From the NCBI GenBank assembly GCA_015493425.1, contig WGDG01000089.1:1-15688 (forward strand): a DNA stretch of 15,688 nucleotides, in the 5' to 3' direction. Below are positions 1 through 5,795 of the stretch, piece after piece. The notes below the pieces were generated by a model that worked only from the letters and a program-made list of their open reading frames with translations, made no database searches and had not been told where the DNA came from. The translations under genes and the position numbers were made by a program. Source of the DNA: Sulfurovum sp. (GTDB lineage Bacteria; Campylobacterota; Campylobacteria; Campylobacterales; Sulfurovaceae). The first letter of the stretch is position 1. Each line of letters begins with the position of its first letter.

Positions 1-27
1 AATTAGAAATTAGAAATTAGAAATTTT
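1..27. repeat. Heptamer tandem repeat (AATTAGA)
   Basis: Three exact copies of AATTAGA lie at 1-7, 8-14 and 15-21, followed by a partial copy AATT at 22-25. The array may continue to the left of the window. The unit contains a stop codon (TAA on the minus strand, TAG on the plus strand), so because the period is not a multiple of three, successive copies place stops in all frames. It directly abuts the hairpin pair at 28-83. Confidence 0.85.
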
Positions 28-83
28 GGTATGCTTTCTCTTTGAGAAAGCTTTAATAAAAGCGTTGCATAGCAACGCATACC
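28..83. repeat. Convergent pair of short palindromic units (BIME-like)
   Basis: Left unit: GGTAT at 28-32, then an 8-bp stem 33-40/44-51 with loop TTT. Right unit, on the minus strand: GGTAT (79-83 read backwards), then a 7-bp stem 62-68/72-78 with loop ATA. Both therefore read GGTATGC plus a palindrome with a 3-nt loop, and they point at each other. The outer arms 24-34 and 77-87 can also pair, with one G-T wobble, giving a possible three-stem fold. The layout resembles bacterial interspersed mosaic elements. The family assignment is inference. Confidence 0.6.
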
Positions 84-86
84 GAA

Positions 87-104
87 ACTATTCACTATTC
101 ACTA
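87..104. repeat. Heptamer tandem repeat (ACTATTC)
   Basis: Two exact copies of ACTATTC (87-93 and 94-100) are followed by ACTA (101-104). On the minus strand this reads as TGAATAG-type units, and it includes the stop codon (102-104) of the oxidoreductase gene. Each unit carries a stop, so the array closes every reading frame. Confidence 0.75.
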
Positions 105-1241
105 AGCTGAAGGCTCCGCCTTCAGCTTCCTCGCCCACTTCAAAAAGAGCCTATCCGGATCGACACGTCTGTCAACAGCTTTTCCTTCTACTATCAGCTC
201 GGCAAGCCACTTTGCCATCAGCGGTGCGAAGACAAAACCGCGTCCGCCTACACCGTTGAGGATGTAGAGGTTGTCCAGATGTTTCAGCGGTGGTTTGGCA
301 CCACGAAAGACGTTGGGGTGGTGTGCTTCCATGTAGGGTACATCAACTACTCTTCCTATCAAAGGAAAGTAGTCCTTGCTGCCTGCACGCATACCGCAGA
401 ATGTTTCTTTAAGCACAAAGTCGGAGGTATCAACCATCTTGGCTGCCACCTCTTCAAGTGATGCAAGCGGTTTACCATCACAGAGTATACAGGGACTTTT
501 CGATTTGACATGGGTGGCACCGAGTTTGATGATGCCGCCAATATTGGCAGAGACTGAGATCTTTTTATGCATACTCACATCAAGCTCTAAAGTGCTGTAG
601 TAGTCACCACGCGAACCCCATGTGCCGCGTATGCCCATGTAACGTAGATCGAGCAGATCGCTCTCATGTCCGGTTGCCAGTACAATGTGTCGAGCGTTGA
701 GTGTCGAGCGTTGAGCGTTGAGAAGAGTCCAATTTCCGTTGTTGTAAATCAGTTTTTCTACTGCAAACTGTTGAAAGGGCACCTGTTTTAGAATAGTATT
801 ACACAGCTCTGGTGCATCACAGACACCTGCTTCTTCAAAAAGAAAACTTGCATTGTTTTCTTTGATACCAAGTCTTTGTAGCTGCTCTTTATTTAGCCAG
901 CGATACTTTGCTTCATTGTGCGGCTCATAAAGTGAAAACTTCTTCGCATCTTCTGCATCTTTAGGGATGCGTATCACACCGGTTTGATGAAAATAATCAG
1001 GAAAGTATTCGAGGTAAAAATCTTTGGCAAAGGCAAAGGCTTCATTGGTCAATGCCTGAAGCGGACCACCCTTTCCTATCTTGGGAGAGACAAAGGCACC
1101 TGCAGCACCTGAACCGCCAGTGGCCGCCATTCCGCTTCTGTCTACAAGCAGAACTTTCTGACCCTGTCGCTGCAAAGCAAACGCCGCACAACATCCGGCA
1201 ATCCCTGCGCCGATAATAATGGTATCGTAACTCTCAGGCAT
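102..1241 (-). CDS. MnmC C-terminal-like FAD-dependent oxidoreductase
   Basis: This is a 379-residue DAO-fold flavoprotein. The N-terminal Rossmann motif GAGIAG (11-16) and Asp34 after the second strand bind FAD. Segments near the end, such as GMRAGSKDYFPLIGR and NGVGGRGFVFAPL, match the C-terminal oxidase half of MnmC, which removes the carboxymethyl group of cmnm5U34 in tRNA and yields nm5U. The methyltransferase half (MnmD) of classical two-domain MnmC is absent, so this would be a stand-alone MnmC(o)-type enzyme. Related amino-acid oxidases cannot be excluded. It starts 5 bp after the glyS stop with only a weak ribosome site, so it is probably the second gene of a glyS transcript. A heptamer array lies inside the ORF (687-722, residues 174-185), and its last eight codons form a hairpin. 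Confidence 0.75.
   Translation of the reverse strand: MPESYDTIIIGAGIAGCCAAFALQRQGQKVLLVDRSGMAATGGSGAAGAFVSPKIGKGGPLQALTNEAFAFAKDFYLEYFPDYFHQTGVIRIPKDAEDAKKFSLYEPHNEAKYRWLNKEQLQRLGIKENNASFLFEEAGVCDAPELCNTILKQVPFQQFAVEKLIYNNGNWTLLNAQRSTLNARHIVLATGHESDLLDLRYMGIRGTWGSRGDYYSTLELDVSMHKKISVSANIGGIIKLGATHVKSKSPCILCDGKPLASLEEVAAKMVDTSDFVLKETFCGMRAGSKDYFPLIGRVVDVPYMEAHHPNVFRGAKPPLKHLDNLYILNGVGGRGFVFAPLMAKWLAELIVEGKAVDRRVDPDRLFLKWARKLKAEPSA
104..128. repeat. Perfect 11-bp hairpin at the 3' end of the oxidoreductase gene
   Basis: Positions 104-114 and 118-128 are exact inverted repeats around the 3-nt loop TCC. The hairpin encodes the last eight residues (KLKAEPSA) and touches the stop codon. The 3-nt loop matches the two hairpins just to the left. 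It could act on the transcript's 3' end, but no U-tract follows it on the minus strand, so a plain intrinsic terminator is not supported. Confidence 0.7.
687..722. repeat. Heptamer tandem repeat inside the oxidoreductase ORF
   Basis: Five consecutive 7-mers of the form GYGTYGA run from 687 to 721 in the order GTGTCGA, GCGTTGA, GTGTCGA, GCGTTGA, GCGTTGA, followed by G. The resulting 14-bp unit is exactly duplicated (687-700 and 701-714). The array stays open in the coding frame and encodes residues 174-185 (LNAQRSTLNARH), just before the conserved strand IVLATG. Confidence 0.85.
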
Positions 1242-1246
1242 GCTGC

Positions 1247-3295
1247 CTAAACCGTAATCTCTTTGATATCCGCAATATCCCGGAAGGTTTTGTAAATGGA
1301 TGCGATCATATGCTGACGGTTTTTGCGCAGTGCCTCATCTTCCGCATTAACCAGTACATCATCGAAATAGGCATCAAGTTCACGCTTGAGACCGAAAAGT
1401 GCTTCAAGTCTGGTTTTGTAATCGGCAAACTCCTGGTTGAGTACCTTTTCATAGGCATTGTAGAGGCTCACTTCCGCATCCTCTCTAAAGAGGCTTACAT
1501 CGATGCTCAAATCACCATCCAGATCAACATCTTTGGAGATGTTCGCTACACGTTTAAAGGTGGCAAACTGCTCTTTAAAGCTTTCATCCGCAACAATCTC
1601 ATTGAGTGCAGCAACTTTCTTTGCAATTTCATTGATATCAAGCTCTCCGCTGGCAAGAACGGCGGCAATGACAGAAGGGTTGGCGTCAAGACTCTTGTTG
1701 ATACGCTCGATAATAAAGGCTTTGAGCTGCTCGATGTCAAAACTGTCATACGCATCTTTAAGAAGTTCCAGCATATCATCGATGTTGAATGGAATATCAT
1801 TGTCGATGACAATACGCACAATCCCGTTAACCGCACGTCGGAGTGCGAATGGATCTTTGCTTCCGGTAGGGATCTTGCCGACACTGAAAAGTCCAAGCAA
1901 GGTATCGAGCTTGATACTCATCGCCACAATCGCTGAGAAGAGTGAGCTCGGAAGCTCTGCGCCCTCACCCACAGGCATATACTGCTCTTTGATCGCATTG
2001 TAAACCAGTGGATCTTCTCCAAGCGCTTTGGCATAGTAGTAGCCCATCAACCCTTGAAGCTCTGTAAATTCATACACCATCTCGCTCATCAGATCTGCCT
2101 TGGCAAGCTCGACCGCTCTGTCCATCAGCTTTTCAAGCTCTGCCGGTGTTTTGCCGGTTTGTGCTTCAAGTTTGTCTATATAAAGCGCAAGTAGCCTAAG
2201 CGCAATGCCCTTTTCACGCTTGATCTTGTCTGCCAACGTTCCCAGTCCGTCAATAAACTGTACCTTCTCAAGCCCTGCAGTACTCAGTCCGTTACGCAGG
2301 TCATTGCGGTAGAAGAAAAGCCCATCAGCCAGTCTTGGCTTCAGCACACGCTCATTTCCGGCAATTACTTTGGCGTAGTCATCGGTGTAGGCGTTGGAAA
2401 CCACTACGAACTTGTTGGTGATCTTACCGTTTTCAAAGACTGGGAAGTAGCGCTGATGCTCCTTCATAGAGGTGATGATCACTTCCGGCGGCAGCTCAAG
2501 GAACATCTCATCAAACTTCCCTACAAGCGCTTTGGGATTTTCGGTAATGGCAACCACTTCTGCCAGCAGGGCTCTGTCACGCTCGATGACAATACTGTGC
2601 TCCGCTTCAAGCGCATCGAACTCTGTAAGAATGCGTGCCTCACGTTCTGAAGGCTCAAGCGTCACTGCTCCCTCTTTGAGCACTTCGGGGTAAGCTTCAA
2701 TACTCGGTACTTCGACTGCATCATAGCTGACCATACGATGTACATAGGTTTTGGTAGCGGAAGTGACACCGAAGAGTTCTACAGGGACTGAAGTCTCTCC
2801 CAGTCTAACCTGCAGCCAGCGTACTGGACGGATAAACTCATCACTTCTGTCACCCCATCGCATCATTTTGCCAAATGCCATAGAAGCGATCCATTTTCTG
2901 ATCATCTCTTCAAGCAAAGCAGCAGTCTCTTCACCCTTCTCCTCTTTTTTGAAGTAGAGCACTTCTGTCTTGCCTTTTTGGGCTCTACCCAATGCACTCA
3001 CATCCACCCCGCATTTTCTTGCGAATCCAAGTGCAGCAGGAGTGGGCTCACCGTCTTTGAATGCCGCTGCAACGGGAGGTCCCATCAGTTCCACAGTACT
3101 GTCTTCCTGTTTCATAGGCATTGCATTGTGCATCAGTACCAGGCGTCTCGGTGTATAGAGAAAGCTAAAGTCACTGTCAAGCCTGTACTCTTCCAAAATT
3201 TTCTTCCAGGCATTTTCAATATTCTTGACAATTTTAAGCAGCGGAATGGCGGGCAGTTCCTCTACCCCTATCTCGATCAGTAACGGTTGTGTCAT
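1247..3295 (-). CDS. glyS: Glycine--tRNA ligase beta subunit
   Basis: This is the 682-residue beta chain of the bacterial alpha2beta2 glycyl-tRNA synthetase, which charges tRNA-Gly in the cytoplasm. The beta chain mainly recognises the tRNA; the catalytic alpha chain GlyQ is not in this window. Family signatures include IEIGVEELPA at the N terminus, TPRRLVLM, RPVRWLQVRLG, KEHQRYFPVFENG, KPRLADGLFFYRND and GKIPTGSKDPFALRRA, with a C-terminal DALR-like anticodon-binding helical region. The reading frame is open much further upstream, but the family sequence begins at TQPLLIEIG. The ATG at 3295 has GAGG nine bases upstream, while the ATG nine bases earlier (3304) abuts that GAGG. The length fits the family (about 690). 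The downstream oxidoreductase probably shares its mRNA. Confidence 0.95.
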   Translation of the reverse strand: MTQPLLIEIGVEELPAIPLLKIVKNIENAWKKILEEYRLDSDFSFLYTPRRLVLMHNAMPMKQEDSTVELMGPPVAAAFKDGEPTPAALGFARKCGVDVSALGRAQKGKTEVLYFKKEEKGEETAALLEEMIRKWIASMAFGKMMRWGDRSDEFIRPVRWLQVRLGETSVPVELFGVTSATKTYVHRMVSYDAVEVPSIEAYPEVLKEGAVTLEPSEREARILTEFDALEAEHSIVIERDRALLAEVVAITENPKALVGKFDEMFLELPPEVIITSMKEHQRYFPVFENGKITNKFVVVSNAYTDDYAKVIAGNERVLKPRLADGLFFYRNDLRNGLSTAGLEKVQFIDGLGTLADKIKREKGIALRLLALYIDKLEAQTGKTPAELEKLMDRAVELAKADLMSEMVYEFTELQGLMGYYYAKALGEDPLVYNAIKEQYMPVGEGAELPSSLFSAIVAMSIKLDTLLGLFSVGKIPTGSKDPFALRRAVNGIVRIVIDNDIPFNIDDMLELLKDAYDSFDIEQLKAFIIERINKSLDANPSVIAAVLASGELDINEIAKKVAALNEIVADESFKEQFATFKRVANISKDVDLDGDLSIDVSLFREDAEVSLYNAYEKVLNQEFADYKTRLEALFGLKRELDAYFDDVLVNAEDEALRKNRQHMIASIYKTFRDIADIKEITV

Positions 3296-3382
3296 CAGGG
3301 TCATCCTCATAGATAATAATGGCATTAATTTTATCGAAAAGTTGGTAAATGGGGGGTTAGGAGAGGATAAAGCCCCGTAGGC

Positions 3383-3388
3383 TATAAT
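3383..3388 (+). promoter_or_regulatory. -10 box of the M48 protease gene
   Basis: TATAAT lies in the context GGCTATAATTTT, 26 bases before the ATG at 3415, with a strong GGAGAGGA ribosome site at 3405-3412. No good -35 is seen, which is common for sigma-70 promoters of Campylobacterota. Confidence 0.6.
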
Positions 3389-3414
3389 TTTTATATTAAA
3401 TTTTGGAGAGGAAA

Positions 3415-4188
3415 ATGAGAAAACAGTACAAAAGTATACTGGCTGCCCTGTCTGCGATGCTCCTCCTGAGTGCCTGTGGTACACCAGTATCGCCCCAACA
3501 GGAACGGGCACTTGGAGAACAGCAGGCAAAAGAGGTACTTTCCAAAGCAAAAATTAGCCACAATCCTACTTACAACAACCGTGTCAGAAGGGTCGGACAG
3601 CGTATTGCGCGTGTTGCACACAGACCCGATTTCCGGTGGGCATACTATGTCATCGATTCTCCGCAGGCCAATGCTTTTGTTCTTCCCGGCGGAAAAGTTT
3701 TTGTCTACAAGGGCCTTTTCAAATATGCCAAAACTGATGCAGAGCTTGCCACTGTCCTCAGCCATGAGATTTCCCATGCCCTGCGCTCTCACGGTATACA
3801 AGGTGCCGAGCGGCAACAGAATGCCACACTGGTAGGAGCCCTGCTTCAAATAGGGCTTGGGGCTGCAGGAGTAGACCCAAATATTACGCAGACAGTCAAT
3901 ACCGCCTACAGTTACGGTGCTACCTACGCCTATGTACAGCCCTATTCACGGGAAAAGGAATTGGAAGCAGACAGTATCGGGCTGATGTTGATGGCACAGG
4001 CCGGGTACGATCCGCGAGCGGCGATCACCTTCTGGAAAAAATTCGGAGCACAGGGACAAAGGATACCTGAATTCCTCTCAACACATCCCGATCCCGGCCA
4101 CCGCATTGCCAATCTGCAACGCCTGATGCCACAGGCGCTGAGCCTTTACCGAAAAAGCAAAAGGAAGTACCATTATACGAGAAGATAG
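3415..4188 (+). CDS. M48 family zinc metalloprotease, lipoprotein
   Basis: This is a 257-residue secreted peptidase. The N terminus is a lipoprotein signal: basic MRKQYK, a hydrophobic stretch, and the lipobox LLSAC with Cys21 as the predicted lipidated residue. The zinc site is HEISH (His117, Glu118, His121), with the third ligand probably Glu182 in ELEAD (E-x-x-A-D). The C-terminal STHPDPGHRIANL is typical of the BepA/LoiP/YcaL group of periplasmic M48 proteases, which degrade or help fold outer-membrane proteins. It is therefore probably an envelope quality-control protease anchored in a membrane facing the periplasm. A TTG at 3403 is in frame, but the ATG at 3415 has the well-placed GGAGAGGA. 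The gene is monocistronic, divergent from glyS, and convergent with the small ORF that ends at 4198. Confidence 0.9.
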   Translation: MRKQYKSILAALSAMLLLSACGTPVSPQQERALGEQQAKEVLSKAKISHNPTYNNRVRRVGQRIARVAHRPDFRWAYYVIDSPQANAFVLPGGKVFVYKGLFKYAKTDAELATVLSHEISHALRSHGIQGAERQQNATLVGALLQIGLGAAGVDPNITQTVNTAYSYGATYAYVQPYSREKELEADSIGLMLMAQAGYDPRAAITFWKKFGAQGQRIPEFLSTHPDPGHRIANLQRLMPQALSLYRKSKRKYHYTRR

Positions 4189-4197
4189 GTGTACAGC

Positions 4198-4332
4198 CTA
4201 CTTCTCCTCATCAAGATCTTTACGGTTTCCCTCATCGTCGAATTTCGAACGAAAGTTGTTGCGTATAATTGCAAAAGTCATCCAGGCAAACAGAGCCATT
4301 GCAACAATATAGACAATATCTCCAAAATTCAT
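4198..4332 (-). CDS. 44-residue single-pass membrane protein coupled to trmL
   Basis: The ORF encodes 44 residues: an N-terminal hydrophobic helix (about residues 5-23, DIVYIVAMALFAWMTFAII), then a short basic linker (RNNFRSK) and a highly charged tail (FDDEGNRKDLDEEK). This predicts a single transmembrane helix with a cytoplasmic tail by the positive-inside rule. The ATG overlaps the trmL stop as ATGA, and AAGGAGAACCT precedes it, one of the best ribosome sites in the window. Those two facts are the main support for expression. I do not recognise the family. Possible roles include a small subunit of a membrane complex or a regulator of a membrane enzyme, but nothing in the sequence decides this. 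It ends nine bases from the convergent M48 gene. Confidence 0.75.
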   Translation of the reverse strand: MNFGDIVYIVAMALFAWMTFAIIRNNFRSKFDDEGNRKDLDEEK

Positions 4333-4826
4333 AGGTTCTCCTTCAAACTGTTGGCAATGGTAATCTTTTCAAAGCCCTCATAGTTCTGCCGCAAAGCTTC
4401 ATAGGTAACGATGCCGACACTTACACCAAGATTGAGGCTGCGCCCCTTGCCGCCCATCGGAATGGTGATGCAGTTTTGGGGATGTTCCAGAAGTACCCGC
4501 TCATTGATTCCCTTGGTCTCCGAACCGAACAGAATATAATCGCCTTTTTGAAAATGGGCATTGAAATAGAGGTTGTCCGTTTTGGTGGTTGCCATATGGG
4601 TACGGTTATCGATAGGGTGTGCGGCAAGAAAGGCTTCAAATGACTCCCACACCACCAGATCGAGCTGCTTCCAGTAGTCCAGCCCTGCACGCTTGACCGC
4701 CTTGTCATCAATGTCAAAACCGAGCGGCTTGATCAGATGCAGTGTTGCGCCCAGATTGACACACAACCGCCCGATCGTCCCCGTATTCTGTGGAATCTGA
4801 GGCTCCACCAACACAATATTAAACAT
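4329..4826 (-). CDS. trmL: tRNA (cytidine/uridine-34-2'-O)-methyltransferase
   Basis: This is a 165-residue SPOUT methyltransferase of the TrmL (YibK) group, which 2'-O-methylates the wobble base of tRNA-Leu isoacceptors using S-adenosylmethionine. The SPOUT motifs are visible: NTGTIGRLCVNLGA (14-27), RAGLDYW (47-53), FGSETKGI (100-107) and IPMGGKGRSLNLGVSVGI (122-139), which forms the knotted AdoMet site. The length matches TrmL (about 155-165), with no added RNA-binding domain. It starts 8 bp after the purU stop and its stop overlaps the ATG of the small membrane ORF, so the three are probably one operon. Confidence 0.93.
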   Translation of the reverse strand: MFNIVLVEPQIPQNTGTIGRLCVNLGATLHLIKPLGFDIDDKAVKRAGLDYWKQLDLVVWESFEAFLAAHPIDNRTHMATTKTDNLYFNAHFQKGDYILFGSETKGINERVLLEHPQNCITIPMGGKGRSLNLGVSVGIVTYEALRQNYEGFEKITIANSLKENL

Positions 4827-4834
4827 GGGTTGGC

Positions 4835-5671
4835 TTAAAAGACAATCGTTTTGTTGCCATTGACAAACACACGGTCGTTAAGTACAAGATTAAGTGCACG
4901 CGAAAGCACTACCTTTTCCACATCACGCCCGGCACGCTGCATATCTTTCCAGTTAAAACGATGGTTAACCGGGATGACATCCTGTGCGATGATCGGGCCT
5001 TCGTCCAGATCATCCGTTACAAAGTGAGCAGTCGCCCCAATAATCTTTACACCCCGTTCATACGCCTGCTTGTACGGATTGGCACCAATAAATGCAGGAA
5101 GAAAAGAGTGGTGAATATTGATAATCTTTTCAGGATAGGCAGCAACAAAATCTGAAGTCAGGATACGCATATATTTGGCAAGCACAATATAGTCAAAGGT
5201 ATGTTTGTCAATTTCATCCATCACCTTGGCTTCATGCGCTTCCCTGCTCAGTCCCTCTGCCGAAATGTGAATAAAGGGGATGTCAAAACGCTTCACAAGA
5301 TCACGCAGCGTTTCATGGTTGGCAATGACACACTCGATATCTGCCCCCAGTTCCCCTGCTGCATGCCGGATAAGAATGTCACCCAGAGCATGTGACTCTT
5401 TGGTCGCAAGAATGACGATCTTCTTCTTTTGGGGTGCAACAACACGGATATGCGCATCATTGGGAGCAACTTCTCTCAGCGCGGCATCGAGCTCTTCAAT
5501 CTCAAATGTACCCGTTACCACAGTACGCATAAAGAATTTTTCTTTCTCCTTATCGACAAATTCACGGTTGGAGTCGATATTGAGATCACGGTCGTAAAAG
5601 ACCTTCGAAATCTTATATACGAGCCCCTTGGCATCATGACAGTCGATCAACACACGCGCTTTGGTTTCCAT
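4835..5671 (-). CDS. purU: Formyltetrahydrofolate deformylase
   Basis: This 278-residue enzyme hydrolyses 10-formyl-tetrahydrofolate to formate and tetrahydrofolate, balancing the one-carbon pool and supplying formate for PurT-type purine synthesis. An N-terminal ACT domain (about 4-75) is followed by a formyltransferase domain. The catalytic triad region shows INIHHSFLPAF (184-194, with Asn185 and His187) and TDDLDEGP (219-226, with the likely Asp223). IANHE (116-120) is also typical of PurU, and the length matches E. coli PurU (280). The ATG at 5671 follows a heptamer duplication that contains two AAGGG ribosome-site copies. A GTAG palindrome lies in the probable 5' leader. Confidence 0.94.
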   Translation of the reverse strand: METKARVLIDCHDAKGLVYKISKVFYDRDLNIDSNREFVDKEKEKFFMRTVVTGTFEIEELDAALREVAPNDAHIRVVAPQKKKIVILATKESHALGDILIRHAAGELGADIECVIANHETLRDLVKRFDIPFIHISAEGLSREAHEAKVMDEIDKHTFDYIVLAKYMRILTSDFVAAYPEKIINIHHSFLPAFIGANPYKQAYERGVKIIGATAHFVTDDLDEGPIIAQDVIPVNHRFNWKDMQRAGRDVEKVVLSRALNLVLNDRVFVNGNKTIVF

Positions 5672-5676
5672 ACGAT

Positions 5677-5690
5677 ACCCTTAACCCTTA
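5677..5690 (-). promoter_or_regulatory. Duplicated Shine-Dalgarno of purU in a heptamer repeat
   Basis: Two tandem ACCCTTA units (5677-5683 and 5684-5690) read TAAGGGT TAAGGGT on the minus strand. The proximal AAGGG is six bases from the purU ATG, and the second copy is exactly seven bases further upstream. Confidence 0.6.
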
Positions 5691-5695
5691 TCTCT

Positions 5696-5721
5696 GTAGG
5701 GTGTTGTGCCTTCACAACACC
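5696..5721 (+). repeat. GTAG-headed palindrome, copy 1 (REP-like)
   Basis: GTAG at 5696-5699 is followed by a perfect 9-bp stem GGTGTTGTG/CACAACACC (5700-5708/5713-5721) with loop CCTT. It differs from the other two copies in one compensated base pair of the stem and in the loop. It lies between the likely purU promoter and the purU start, in opposite orientation to copy 2. Confidence 0.75.
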
Positions 5722-5736
5722 AATAATCTGATACTC

Positions 5737-5742
5737 AATATA
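5737..5742 (-). promoter_or_regulatory. Possible -10 of purU
   Basis: TATATT on the minus strand, in an A/T-rich stretch between the two palindromes. It is the best -10-like word upstream of purU outside the hairpins. If used, copy 1 of the palindrome would lie in the purU 5' leader. No -35 is clear. Confidence 0.3.
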
Positions 5743-5750
5743 TCTTTTTT

Positions 5751-5782
5751 CTAAAATAAAGGTGTTGTCAGGGGACAACACC
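5751..5782 (-). terminator. Intrinsic terminator of leuDB made from palindrome copy 2
   Basis: Read in the leuB direction, a perfect 9-bp stem GGTGTTGTC/GACAACACC with a 4-nt loop is followed at once by TTTATTTTAG. This starts 13 bases past the leuB stop. Stem plus U-rich tail is the form of a rho-independent terminator. Confidence 0.6.
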
Positions 5783-5786
5783 CTAC
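5761..5786 (-). repeat. GTAG-headed palindrome, copy 2 (REP-like)
   Basis: On the minus strand, GTAG (5786-5783) precedes the stem 5774-5782/5761-5769 around the loop CCCT. With copy 1 it forms a convergent pair spanning 5696-5786, the arrangement of a bacterial interspersed mosaic element. Confidence 0.75.
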
Positions 5787-5795
5787 GCAGAATAT

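Noticed and set aside
1310..1936. 208-codon open frame on the plus strand opposite glyS
   Set aside because: Shadow of glyS: antisense to strongly conserved coding sequence, with no family resemblance.
3296..3550. N-terminal extension of GlyS (85 residues in the open frame)
   Set aside because: Overlaps the M48 gene's 5' end and promoter, does not resemble GlyS, and the ATG at 3295 has a good ribosome site directly before the conserved start.
4189..4383. Plus-strand open frame after the M48 gene
   Set aside because: Antisense to the 44-residue ORF and trmL; no ribosome site, and the minus-strand reading has much better support.
5696..5786. CRISPR repeat-spacer or integron attC site
   Set aside because: Two inverted palindromes, not direct repeats with even spacers, and no cas or integrase gene nearby.
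5672..5795. Riboswitch upstream of purU
   Set aside because: The only strong structures are the two dispersed palindromes; no recognised folate, purine or glycine aptamer pattern was seen.
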